Source: JANWHQ01 sp963775275 (GTDB taxonomy: Bacteria > Pseudomonadota > Alphaproteobacteria > Caulobacterales > Caulobacteraceae). Taken from it: DNA of 64,000 nt. The stretch spans positions 1,488,001-1,552,000 of the forward strand of contig CAVZII010000005.1 of the NCBI GenBank assembly GCA_963775275.1, written 5' to 3'. The notes under the pieces are model-generated. The model was not told the origin of the DNA. It made no database searches and saw nothing but the letters and a program-made list of their open reading frames with translations. Shown in pieces: positions 29,225-37,626 of this stretch (within the stretch, counting starts at the first letter, position 1; the number at the start of each line of letters is the position of its first letter). Made by a program: the position numbers and the translations under genes.

Positions 29225-29244
29225 AAGCCAAAGCCGCCAATGGT
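29225..29244 (+). repeat. Left copy of 20-bp direct repeat flanking the insertion sequence
   Basis: AAGCCAAAGCCGCCAATGGT, identical to the copy at 30606-30625. Exactly abuts the inserted DNA on both sides, so it is the likely target-site duplication. Confidence 0.85.
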
Positions 29245-29249
29245 GTGGC

Positions 29250-29293
29250 TAGCTCGTGAAGTGTCCGGGGTTTGTAGCTCGTGAAGTGTCCGG
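29250..29293 (+). repeat. Tandem duplicate of the left terminal repeat
   Basis: TAGCTCGTGAAGTGTCCGG occurs at 29250-29268 and again, identical, at 29275-29293 with a six-base spacer. Only one copy exists at the right end. Confidence 0.8.
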
Positions 29294-29323
29294 TTTGTGT
29301 GGCCTCTGGAACGAGGGGCTGGG

Positions 29324-30502
29324 ATGGACCGGGCGCGCATCAACGAGGGCATACGAAGGATGCGTTTCGAGGACCTGCTTGGACGACACGAGCGAGGCGA
29401 GCTTGGCCAGGAGGCGGCGGCGGAGATGCTGGGGGTCAGCGACCGGACGTTCCGTGGCTGGCGCGACCGGCTGCACGACGAGGGACCTGCGGGGCTGGCC
29501 GATCGTCGCCTGCGGCCGTCGAGCCGGCGGGCTCCGATGGCGGAGATCGAGCGGATGCTGGGGCTCTACCGGGCCCACTACGGCGAGTTCACGGTGAAGC
29601 ACTTCCACGAGCAGCTGGTGAAGCGGCACGACTACAAGCTGGGCTATACGGTGACCAAGGTCTGGCTGCAGCGGTCGGGGCTGGTGCGCCCGGCGAGGAA
29701 GCGCTCGGCGCATCGCAAGAAGCGTCCGCGCCGGCCGATGGTGGGCATGATGCTGCACCAGGACGCCTCGACCCACGCCTGGCTGGCTGGCGGGCTCTGC
29801 AAGCACGACCTGGTGGTCACCATGGACGACGCCACCAGCGCGATCTACTCGGCCTTCCTGGTCGACGAGGAGGGCACGGCGTCCAGCTTTCGCGGCCTGG
29901 CCGAAGTGATCGCCCGTCACGGTCTGTTCTGCAGCTTCTACACCGACCGGGGCAGCCACTACTTCCACACCCCCGAGGCCGGCGCGAAGGTCTCCAGGAC
30001 GGCCCTGACCCAGGTCGGCCGGGCCCTGGCCCAGCTAGGCATCGAGCACATCGCCGCCTACTCGCCACAGGCCCGCGGGCGCTCGGAGCGGGCCTTCGGC
30101 ACGCTGCAGGATCGCCTGCCCAAGGAGCTGGCCCTGGCCGGCGTCACCACCGTCGAGGCCGCCAACCGCTTCCTCGCCGAGGTCTACATCCCCCAGCACA
30201 ATGCCGCTTTCGCCGTCGAGGCCGAGCAGCCAGGCTCAGGCTTCGTGGCCGACCCCGCCGGGCTGTGGCGCGAGATCCTCTGCGTTCAGGACGAGCGCAC
30301 CGTTGGCAACGACAACACCGTCAGGTGGCGTGGGCTGTCTCTTCAGCTCCCGCCCAGCCGGCTGAGGACGCATTTCGTCAAGGCCAGCGTGCGGGTCCAC
30401 GAGTATCCCGATGGTTCGATCGCCGTCTTCTGGGGACCGCATCGGCTGGCCGACTACGACAGCCACGGCGACATCAAGCACCAACACGATCAGGCCGCAT
30501 GA
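29324..30502 (+). CDS. DDE transposase of the insertion sequence
   Basis: 392 residues. An N-terminal helix-turn-helix lies at about 27-60 (GQEAAAEMLGVSDRTFRGWRDR). The integrase-like core has candidate acidic residues D147 (LHQDAST), D208 (FYTDRGSHYF) and E255 (QARGRSERAFGT). The C-terminus has the LSLQLPPSR...VRVHEYPDGSIAVFWG beta-barrel common to ISNCY/Tn552-like enzymes. ATG 29324 is chosen over a GTG at 29297, which lies almost against the terminal repeat. Looks full length and functional. Confidence 0.9.
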   Translation: MDRARINEGIRRMRFEDLLGRHERGELGQEAAAEMLGVSDRTFRGWRDRLHDEGPAGLADRRLRPSSRRAPMAEIERMLGLYRAHYGEFTVKHFHEQLVKRHDYKLGYTVTKVWLQRSGLVRPARKRSAHRKKRPRRPMVGMMLHQDASTHAWLAGGLCKHDLVVTMDDATSAIYSAFLVDEEGTASSFRGLAEVIARHGLFCSFYTDRGSHYFHTPEAGAKVSRTALTQVGRALAQLGIEHIAAYSPQARGRSERAFGTLQDRLPKELALAGVTTVEAANRFLAEVYIPQHNAAFAVEAEQPGSGFVADPAGLWREILCVQDERTVGNDNTVRWRGLSLQLPPSRLRTHFVKASVRVHEYPDGSIAVFWGPHRLADYDSHGDIKHQHDQAA

Positions 30503-30582
30503 CACGCTCCAGCGCGGCCGTTGCTCCGGGGCATGCCCCGGAGCAAAACAAGAACGAGCGGACAGATCACGCGCTACCAAAT

Positions 30583-30602
30583 CCGGACATCTTTACGAGC
30601 TA
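30583..30602 (-). repeat. Right terminal inverted repeat of the insertion sequence
   Basis: Reads TAGCTCGTAAAGATGTCCGG on the reverse strand; matches the left end except for one substitution and one extra base. Confidence 0.75.
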
Positions 30603-30605
30603 GCG

Positions 30606-30625
30606 AAGCCAAAGCCGCCAATGGT
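30606..30625 (+). repeat. Right copy of 20-bp direct repeat flanking the insertion sequence
   Basis: Identical to 29225-29244. The next 190 bases to 30821 are noticeably AT-rich and contain no gene; they probably hold the original divergent promoters of the phosphatase and the protease gene. Confidence 0.85.
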
Positions 30626-30821
30626 CACCAATTCCTCTCGCCGGCCCGGCGCGATTCATCGCGACGAAACACAAGTTAATCCTGACGCGGGTTTCCCTAA
30701 TTGGCATCCTTAACAAGTACTAATTCTACACCATAAGCAACACCTCCGCCTTCACCGTGTCTGTTTTCTGCAGATTCAGGCTTAATCACTACTGTCCTCC
30801 GCGATGGTGGAGGGCAGAAAC

Positions 30822-31972
30822 ATGCTCCGTGTATCCGGTGTTAAGCTGTGGAACAAGTATACACTTGTTCTTTACCTTGCGGCGACGGCCGCCCTCGGCG
30901 GCTGCGCCACCAGCGGGTCGATGAGCCTGGCCACGAGCGGCGCGCCCGCCCGCGCGTCCGCGCCGGCCTCCCACGCGTTCATGAAGCTCGGCGAGCCGGC
31001 CTTCGCGCCCATCGCCTATGTGGAGTTCTGCACGCGCCGCCCCGACCAGTGCGCGAGCCAGCCTCAGGCCGCGCCGTCAACCGTTCGCCTCGCCCAGGCC
31101 GAGCCGGCCCGCCTGCCCCCCGCGCCCGCCCGGCGCGCGGTTCCGGTCGCCACCGCCTCGCTGCGCGCCCGCCCGCCGGCGCGCCTGTGGCTCGCCGCCT
31201 ACACGGCCCCCTCCCGCAGCCCCCTCCTCGACTGGCCGTCCAAGCAGCCGCTGCTCCGCACGGCGGTCTGGGGCGGCCTCGAGCCCGACTTCGCGCGGCC
31301 TTCCCTCTGGTCGAGCCTGACGAGCGAGTCCGCGCTCTCCACCGATGCGCTGCTGGGCTCGCCGTTCGACGCCGCCGTCGACGTCGACGCCTTGCGCCCC
31401 TCCCTCGGCGCCTTCGTCGAGACGCCGAGCCTTCCGCCCGCCGTCGACGACCAGGACGCCGCGCCGGTCGACGCAGCGGCGCAGGACGAGCTCCCCGCCG
31501 CCGCCGCCGAGCCGTCCGGGATTGCGGCTGCGCCCCCGCCTGCTCTGGGCCCGCTCCACGCGACGTCCGAGCTCATGGCCCTGCTCAACCGCACGAACCA
31601 GCAGATCAACCAGGCGATCAAGCCTCAGTCCGACCTGAAGACCGACGGCGTGCCCGATCACTGGGACCTGCCGCTGGATCCGGGCGGCGCGCGCGTCGGC
31701 GACTGCGAGGACTACGTCCTGCAAAAGCGCGAGGACCTGATCGACCAGGGCCTGCCGGCCTCCGAGCTTTCCATCGCCGTCGTCCGCACCCGCTGGGGCG
31801 AGAACCACGCCGTGCTCATCGTCACCACCGACGCCGGCGACTACGTGCTCGACAGCTTCTCGCCCTGGGTCACGCCCTGGAAGGACCTCCGCTACACCTG
31901 GATCGAGCGCCAGCGGCCCGGCGGTGGGCCATGGACTGGGTGAGCCTGGAGGCCAATAACAATAGAGGTTGA
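30822..31972 (+). CDS. BTLCP-type transglutaminase-like cysteine peptidase, C-terminal frameshift
   Basis: ATG 30822 follows GGAGGG at good spacing and is preferred over 30804. An N-terminal hydrophobic segment ends LGGCATS, a possible lipobox. FMKLGEPAFAPIAYVEFCTRRPDQC is the BTLCP family's N-terminal block, split here by a Pro/Ala-rich insert of about 190 residues before HATSELMALLNRTNQQIN. The catalytic triad is visible: C295 (VGDCEDYV), H329 (GENHAVL) and D344 (YVLDSFSP). Near 31927 one base is missing; the intended end is MDWVSLEANN, as in the duplicate at 33415-33585. Such proteases act in the periplasm, often beside exopolysaccharide loci. Frame without correction ends at 31943. Confidence 0.82.
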
Positions 31973-31974
31973 CC
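31795..31974 (+). repeat. BTLCP 3' end, copy 1 of a direct duplication
   Basis: From GGGGCGAGAACC onward this matches 33415-33585. The first 120 or so bases are identical; the last 50 differ at several positions. The two copies bracket the pseB-like gene. Confidence 0.85.
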
Positions 31975-32096
31975 GCCCTCTTTCACGATTTCCAAGGTGA
32001 CCGCGTGTGGGGGCAGAGCAAGAAGGAGCCTGGGGTCCTTGAGGAGCCCAGCTGCCGTCTCTCGCAATCAATGCGAACGACCTGGCGGTTGGCTCT

Positions 32097-33146
32097 TCAG
32101 GCAGCCGCAGTGACGCCGTGGATCAACGACTTGAGCTGTTCCATGGGCATTAGGAGGTCCGCGCGGTCGCTGGAGTAGACGAAGTCGGGAGGTAGTTTCT
32201 TGCCTTCGACCTTGTTCTGATCCTCCCGCCAGAAGAAGAGTGCTGGCCGCACCACGTACCGGTCCCCAATATCGCGGGTCATCCGCACCTCATCTGGCGA
32301 CAGCAGCCACTCGTTGATCTTCTCGCCAGGCCGAATCCCCACCACATTGCGCTTCAGTTGAGGAGCCATCGCCTCCGCCACGTCGATCACTCTCGTCGCC
32401 TGAAGTTTGGGGACAAACAGTTCGCCTCCCTTCATCAGCTTCAAGCTGGAGAGGACGAACCTCACGCCGTCCTCCAAGCGGATCCAAAAGCGCGTCATAC
32501 GTTCGTCCGTAATGGGCAGCTCGGAGGCGCCCTCGCGGATCATCCTATCGAACAGGGGAACCACGCTGCCGCGCGAGCCCACCACGTTGCCATAGCGACA
32601 GACCGAGAACCGCGGTCCGTTCTCACCCGACAAATTGTTGGCCGCAACCAGGAGCTTCTCTGCCGCCAGCTTCGTCGCACCGTAAAGGTTTATGGGGTTG
32701 ACGGCCTTATCAGTGGACAGCGCGATCACCTTTCTGACTTCGACGCGGATCGCGGCGCGGATGACGTTCTCGGTCCCGTGAATGTTGGTATTGATGCACT
32801 CGAACGGATTGTACTCTGCAACGGGCACGTGCTTGAGCGCCGCGGAGTGGACCACGATGTCCACTCCATTCATCGCCATTTCCAGTCGGCCAACGTCGCG
32901 AACGTCGCCGATAAAGTAACGCAGAAATGGATGCTGCGCTGTAGGGAAGCGCACCTGCATATCTGTCTGCTTGGCCTCGTCTCGAGAAAAGATGACTAGT
33001 CTTTTGGGCTTGTAATTCGAGATCGCGTGAGCAACGAACGCCTGGCCAAAGGAGCCAGTTCCGCCCGTGATAAGAACAGACTGGTCGTCAAGATCTATTC
33101 CCTCTGGCAACGCGAAATCTCCAAGAAGTCCTAGCAATAACGCCAA
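32097..33146 (-). CDS. pseB: UDP-N-acetylglucosamine 4,6-dehydratase (inverting), PseB-like
   Basis: 349 residues. Short-chain dehydrogenase fold: QSVLITGGTGSFGQAFVAHA, IFSRDEAKQTDMQ, GDVRDVGRLEMAM, and the catalytic STDKAVNPINLYGATKLAAEK with the T/D/K triad of PseB/FlaA1. It makes the UDP-4-keto-6-deoxy-L-AltNAc intermediate of pseudaminic acid synthesis, or a related 6-deoxy sugar. A TTG at 33110, six to eight bases after GGAG, fits PseB length better than TTG 33146. More AT-rich than neighbours and bracketed by duplicated BTLCP ends, so probably acquired. No other pse gene is present in the window. Confidence 0.85.
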   Translation of the reverse strand: MALLLGLLGDFALPEGIDLDDQSVLITGGTGSFGQAFVAHAISNYKPKRLVIFSRDEAKQTDMQVRFPTAQHPFLRYFIGDVRDVGRLEMAMNGVDIVVHSAALKHVPVAEYNPFECINTNIHGTENVIRAAIRVEVRKVIALSTDKAVNPINLYGATKLAAEKLLVAANNLSGENGPRFSVCRYGNVVGSRGSVVPLFDRMIREGASELPITDERMTRFWIRLEDGVRFVLSSLKLMKGGELFVPKLQATRVIDVAEAMAPQLKRNVVGIRPGEKINEWLLSPDEVRMTRDIGDRYVVRPALFFWREDQNKVEGKKLPPDFVYSSDRADLLMPMEQLKSLIHGVTAAA

Positions 33147-33414
33147 ATCGGTTCAGCCGTATACGCACCGCATCCGGCCAGAAGACAGCTCGATATTCAC
33201 GAGTGACAGCGAACCGTCAACCGCGGAAACTTCAAAGACGCCGATCGCGCAGCACCAGGCCGTCTGCCTCAATCTTGCTCCCGCCGGCGATGTGGTGCCG
33301 ATCAATCGTCGCCTGCGACCCCAGCGCGTTCCCGATGATCCTTTAGCTTCCGATGCAGCAGACCGCCAATGGATCGATGAGGCCCGTTCTCGAACGGCAT
33401 GGCGGGCGGCCTCA
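33147..33414. other. Unrecognised segment between pseB-like gene and BTLCP duplicate
   Basis: 268 bases, less GC-rich than surroundings. Reverse-strand frames give short gene-like pieces (GNALGSQATIDRHHIAGG, then FEVSAVDGSLSLVNIELSSG before a stop at 33153), suggesting the broken 3' end of another transferred gene. I do not recognise it. Confidence 0.35.
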
Positions 33415-33585
33415 GGGGCGAGAACCACGCCGTGCTCATCGTCACCACCGACGCCGGCGACTACGTGCTCGACAGCTTCTCGCCCTGGGTCACGCCCTGG
33501 AAGGATCTTCGCTACACCTGGATCGAGCGCCAGCGGCCCGGCGGCGGCGCCATGGACTGGGTCAGCCTCGCCGCCAACAATTAGA
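33415..33585 (+). pseudogene. BTLCP 3'-terminal fragment, copy 2 of the duplication
   Basis: Encodes GENHAVLIVTTDAGDYVLDS...GGGAMDWVSLAANN and a proper stop; it holds the catalytic His and Asp but not the Cys or the N-terminal half. Nearly identical to the same part of the gene at 30822-31972, with an undamaged C-terminus. Convergent with the SleB-type gene, 11 bases away. Confidence 0.8.
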
Positions 33586-33596
33586 GCAAGGTCGGC

Positions 33597-34862
33597 TCAC
33601 CAACCCGACGGCACGGCGATCCGCGGCCTCGGCCGCGGGTCGTGCGCCAGGGTGGTCTCGAACGCGGGCGCCTGGACGTTCAGGGTCGGCGGCGCCTGGG
33701 TCGTCAGCGTCGTCTGCGCCACCACGACCGGAGCCGCCGACGCCATCTGGATCACCGGCGGGGCCGCGATCGGCGCCGGCGCGGTATGCACCGCCATCTC
33801 GATCACCGGCTCCGGATCGCTCACCTTGATCAGCCTGGCGCTGGCGAGGCCCCACGCCTGGTCCTCGTTTCCCGCATAGGCGAGGGTGTACGCCCCAGGC
33901 GATCCCAGCGAGCCGTTCCAGCGGTAGAAGATGTGCGCGCCGATCTGGGCGATCTTCACCAGCGAGGTGCTCCAGTACGGGACGACATAGACGGCGTGAT
34001 AGTGCGTCGCCTCGCCGACCTCCTTGACCACATAGCCGTCCAGCACCCGCTCGGCGTTCCGCTGGGCCCGCGCCCAGCCGTCCGCGGACGGCTCGCGGTT
34101 CAGCGATCCGTCGCAGGTGAAGGTGAACTGGCAGCCGGTCGGCAGCGTCGCGCCCTGGAAGACCACGCCGCAGACCGTCTTTGGGAACAGGGGATGGCGC
34201 AGCCGGTTCAGCACCACCTGGGCGACCGCCGCCTCGCCCTCGTCGCTCTCGGAGCCCGCCTCATAATAGACCGCCGCGGTCAGGCATTGCAGCGCTTGTC
34301 CGCGGGCCTGGTCGTTGCTGACCGTCAGCTTGAACGGCCTCGCGGGCGGGTTCGGCAGGATCGAGAACGGGATCGACGCATTGATCAGCATCGCCTGGCT
34401 GGGCGAGACGTCCTGCAGCTTGAAGACGGGCGGCGCCTGCTCATCCTCGCCGTCCCCCGCCCAGAAGGGCGCCGGGGCGGGCCTGGATATGCCAGGATCG
34501 AAGCGCCGGGCGATCCGCAGCATCGCCGGATCCATGCCCTGAGTGACGAGCGCAAGGCTCCGGTCCGAGAAGTCGCCTTGGAGGCTGCGCGCCAGGGCGG
34601 CGCGCCTGCCGGCCGTCCAGCCGGACGGGTCGGTGAACGCCGCCGCGCCCACGGCTCCCAGCACCAGCACGCCGGCGACCAGGATGGAGAGCGCGGCCGC
34701 CTCCTTGTAGGCGAGGCTGTGTCCATGTCTTGCGGTGAAGAGGCGGCGCAGTCGCCCGATGACGGCCGTCTCGGCCGACAGGGCGCGCGTCAATGTCCAC
34801 TCCAAGCAGAGCCACGCCCGACAAACCCACCACGTCTTCTTCGTTAAGGCGCCCTTTACCAC
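33597..34862 (-). CDS. SleB-type cell wall hydrolase with N-terminal membrane anchor
   Basis: 421 residues as read, though the real start is uncertain because IS fragments lie directly upstream. One membrane span is around AAALSILVAGVLVLGAVGAA. The Hydrolase_2/SleB domain is CLTAAVYYEAGSESDEGEAAVAQVVLNR-type: glutamates in YYEAGSES, then VCGVVFQG, CQFTFTCDGSL and ATHYHAVYVVPYW. The C-terminal 110 residues are Pro/Ala/Val-rich. Cleaves peptidoglycan glycan strands in the periplasm. Commonly found in Caulobacterales; its residues before the span may be non-native. Confidence 0.85.
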   Translation of the reverse strand: MVKGALTKKTWWVCRAWLCLEWTLTRALSAETAVIGRLRRLFTARHGHSLAYKEAAALSILVAGVLVLGAVGAAAFTDPSGWTAGRRAALARSLQGDFSDRSLALVTQGMDPAMLRIARRFDPGISRPAPAPFWAGDGEDEQAPPVFKLQDVSPSQAMLINASIPFSILPNPPARPFKLTVSNDQARGQALQCLTAAVYYEAGSESDEGEAAVAQVVLNRLRHPLFPKTVCGVVFQGATLPTGCQFTFTCDGSLNREPSADGWARAQRNAERVLDGYVVKEVGEATHYHAVYVVPYWSTSLVKIAQIGAHIFYRWNGSLGSPGAYTLAYAGNEDQAWGLASARLIKVSDPEPVIEMAVHTAPAPIAAPPVIQMASAAPVVVAQTTLTTQAPPTLNVQAPAFETTLAHDPRPRPRIAVPSGW

Positions 34863-34960
34863 CAGGGCGCGCCCGAGTCATGCCTTGCCAGTTTTGGGAT
34901 CTGCGCTCTGGATCCATCTGCCGCGTCTGATCCCATCGGCCGGATCGAATGAGCTCTATC
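34863..34960 (-). mobile_element. Fragment of an IS427-group (IS5 family) element
   Basis: About 75 bases around GAGTCATGCCTTGCC resemble the segment near 36412-36480 inside the second IS remnant, in the same orientation. This is a short degraded piece wedged between sleB and the IS5 transposase remnant. Confidence 0.45.
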
Positions 34961-35700
34961 GGCTTCTGGCGGGGGATGTGGCGCACAAGTTCCTCGCCGC
35001 GGTGCTCGCCCATCCGAGGGTCAAGCGCCTGCTGTCGACGGAACACTTCAGCGTGGACGGCACGCTGATCGAGGCCTGGGCGTCGATGAAGAGCTTCCGC
35101 CCGAAGGATGGCTCGGGCGAGCCGCCCGGGCCGGGGCGCAACGGCGAAGACGACTTCCACGGCCACAGGCGCAGCAACGACACTCACCAGAGCACGACCG
35201 ACCCGGACGCCAGGCTCTATCGCAAGGGACCGGGCAAGGAGGCCAGGCTCTGCTTCATGGGCCATGCGCTGATGGAGAACCGCCACGGCCTGGTGGTCGA
35301 CGCCTGCCTCACCCGGGCCGACGGCCATGCCGAGCGCATCGCCGCCCTGCACATGATCGAGCCGCGCGCCGAACGGCCGGGGCGCATCACCCTGGGCGCG
35401 GACAAGGGCTATGACGCCGAGGACTTCGTGAACGAGCTGCGTTCGATCAACGTCGCCCCGCATGTGGCGGCCAAGGCCAGGGCCTCGGCCATCGACGGGC
35501 GCACCACCCGGCACGCCGGCTACAAGGCGAGCCAAGTCATCCGCAAGCGCATCGAGGAGGCCTTCGGCTGGGCCAAGTCCGCCGCCGGCCTGCGCAAGAC
35601 CAGACACCGAGGGCTCGAACGCGTCGGCTGGCAGTTCATCCTCGCCATGGCCGCCTACAACCTGATCAGGCTGCCCAAACTGCTCGCCCCGGCCACGTGA
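34961..35700 (+). pseudogene. IS5-family transposase, N-terminally truncated
   Basis: Family similarity begins at LYRLLAGDVAHKFLAAVL and runs to the normal C-terminus, LPKLLAPAT. The DDE residues are present: D in FSVDGTLIEAWASMKS, D in LGADKGYDAEDF, E in RIEEAFGWAKS. Members of this group have about 130 more N-terminal residues (HTH and InsH_N region), which are missing; the frame upstream is antisense to sleB and IS fragment. Not expected to be active. Confidence 0.85.
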
Positions 35701-35814
35701 TCCGGCGCCCAGGGGCGGACTCGTCCGTCCGACTGGCGGTCAGACCAAAATCAGCCCGGGATCGACCGCCAAAACGAAATGACCGCCCGCGCCAGCGACT
35801 TCTTCCTCAGCCTG

Positions 35815-35970
35815 CTAGTGTGGTGGATCAGAAGTTCGCATGATGATGGCGGCGCCCTCGGCTGCGAACTTCTGATCCGTAAACCACACTAGAATCATAC
35901 ATTTGCAGTGTCCTTATCATTCCGAAGTTCGCATCCGCCTTGCAAATGCGCTGGCGAACTTCGGAACTAG
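35815..35970 (+). repeat. Two-hairpin palindromic repeat, copy A (second hairpin truncated)
   Basis: Hairpin 1 is 35815-35892, 78 bp: CTAGTGTGGT...AGAAGTTCGC pairs with GCGAACTTCTGATCC...ACCACACTAG. A 14-base AT-rich spacer follows, then hairpin 2 (35907-35970) with AGTGTCC, CCGAAGTTCGC and GCGAACTTCGGAA, whose last arm is cut where the IS427-type transposase stop lies. A complete reverse-complement copy is at 58485-58650. Both hairpins share the GAAGTTCGC core and are bordered by CTAG, which fits the YTAR target of IS5-group elements. Confidence 0.85.
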
Positions 35971-36461
35971 GTCCTGAGGACAAAGTGCCTGACCCACAGG
36001 CGTGTGGACGCGACGAGGACGAAGCCGAGGTAGCTGTCGGCGGTCTTGTCGTATCGGGTGGCCAACCGGCGGCTGTGCTTGAGCTTTGAGAAGCATCGCT
36101 CGACGAGGTTCCTCAGGGCGTAGAGGTGGCCATCGATGATCGGCTGGACCTTACGGTTGCGGCGGGGAGGGATGATGGCGGCGACGCCTCTGGCCTCGAG
36201 GTCGGCGAGGATGGCGTCGGCGTCGTAGCCCTTGTCGGCGAGCACGACCTTCGGTGCGGGCCCGGGCTCGTCCATGACCGGGCCGTAGCGCTTGACGTCG
36301 GAGACCTCGCCGCCGGTCAGGACCACGGCGAGCGGCAAGCTCAAGCCGTTGGTCCTCAGATCGATCTTGGTCGAGAAGCCACCGCGCGAGCGGCCAAGAC
36401 CGCAGCGCGGCGGAGTCATGCCTTGCCCGCCTTGGGACCAGCGCTCCGGGACCATCCGCAT
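35967..36461 (-). pseudogene. IS5-family (IS427-group) transposase, 5' truncated
   Basis: 165 codons of the C-terminal part: CGLGRSRGGFSTKIDLRTNG, VVLADKGYDADAILADLEARG and LVERCFSKLKHSRRLATRYDKTADSYLGF, with D of ADKGYD and E of VERCF as catalytic acids. The N-terminal half of the transposase (HTH and first Asp) is missing; the frame begins at MRMVPERWSQGGQGM. The stop codon lies inside the palindromic repeat, so the two elements meet there. Confidence 0.82.
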
Positions 36462-36494
36462 CGCCCCGCTTCATGAGTTCGGACCGAACGCGGT

Positions 36495-37489
36495 CTAGCG
36501 GAAGATCTCCGAGACCAGACCGAAGTGATCCGAGCTCGATCGGGGCAAGGCGCCGGACCCGACGGTCTTCAGGTCCGCGCTGGCGTAGACGTGGTCGATG
36601 GCCAGGAAGGCGAACGGCGCGGGCAGCTTGGGCCCGGGCCAATGCGCCGGCCAGGTGAAGATCGCATGGCTTCGCCGGGTCAGCGGCGAAAAGCGCCGGT
36701 CCTGGCGATGCATGGCGAAGGACCAGGGCGCCAGGTTGAAGTCGCCCACGAGGACGAGCGACTTGGGGCCCAGCTCGCGCAGGAACCCTGCGCAGGATCT
36801 GCGATTGCCGCTCCTGGGGACCCGGCGGGATCGGCCAGGTGTAGTGGACGGCGGCCAGCGTGATCGGCTTGCCGTCCCGGCCAAGGACGCGGATCCAGGG
36901 CATCTCGAGGGACAGGCGGATCGGAGCGAAGACATCCGTGGACTTGCAGCCGTGGGCCGCGGGCCTGAGCTTCGGAATAGAAGATCGTATCCGGATCGGG
37001 CCCGGCGCAGCGGACCTCGTAGGGATATGCGGCGAGCAGCCGGCGCTCGGCGGCCTTGAGCCGGATGCCGCCGGCCTCCTCGACGGCGACGACGTCCGCG
37101 CGGGCTGCGATCAGCGTCGCGACCATCTCGTCCGGCGCGGGGTTGCCATGCCAGACGTTGGAGCTGACCAGTCGGAGGGCCGGCGGGCCTCGCGTGACGG
37201 CGAAGGCGTCGCCGACCGCGCGGAACGTTTCGGGCGCGACCAGAAAGCCGCTGGCGGCCGCGCCGGCCGCCGCGATCGCGAGCACGGCCCAACGGCCCAA
37301 TCCCCTGGGCGCCAGTCGGGCGGCGGCGGCGCCGAAGCCGAGGCAGCCCGCCAGCCAGAGCGGCGCGAACTGGTTGATGACGTCGAGCCAGCCGTTCCGG
37401 GCGCCGCCGAGGCCGGCCAGGGCGATCAGGCCAAAGAAGACCGCCCCTTCCGCAGCCGTCGCCACGAGGATGATTCGCCAAAGCTTCAT
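36495..37489 (-). CDS. Endonuclease/exonuclease/phosphatase (EEP) family protein with N-terminal membrane spans, two frameshifts
   Basis: ATG 37489 begins MKLWRIILVATAAEGAVFFG; three hydrophobic spans precede the EEP domain. Catalytic motifs are spread over three frames: LRLVSSNVWHGNP and VVAVEEAGG, then (break near 36960) VHYTWPIPPGPQ, then (break near 36795) LVLVGDFNLAPWS, AIDHVYASADL and SSDHFGLVSEI. These are the standard metal and phosphate-binding residues (N, E, D-x-N, D-H). Cleaves phosphodiesters; substrate unknown. The stop touches the end of the adjacent IS remnant. Confidence 0.78.
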
Positions 37490-37626
37490 CCCTTCGGGCT
37501 TAGCACGGCGGTCGCGGACGGAAAGGCGCGGCGGGGCTGCGCTTCCCCCCGCGATTGAATCCGCCTGGCGGCACATCGCTTGCAAGGCGAGCGGCGAGAC
37601 CTTCGCCGTTGGATCAGGGTGGGACG

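Larger units (their letters stand above)
29245..30605 (+). mobile_element. Insertion sequence of ISNCY / IS1202-like type, intact
   Basis: 1361 bp bounded by identical 20-bp direct repeats. Ends are imperfect inverted repeats: left TAGCTCGTGAAGTGTCCGG (29250-29268), right, read inward, TAGCTCGTAAAGATGTCCGG (30602-30583). The left terminal sequence is repeated in tandem at 29275-29293. It carries one transposase gene filling most of its length. Long target duplications of this kind are known from the IS1202 group formerly placed in ISNCY; the assignment is by transposase style plus duplication length, not by database search. Confidence 0.8.

Noticed and set aside
29274..29352. Longer start for the metallophosphatase
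   Set aside because: The extension is encoded by the insertion sequence end; the phosphatase similarity begins after ATG 29202.
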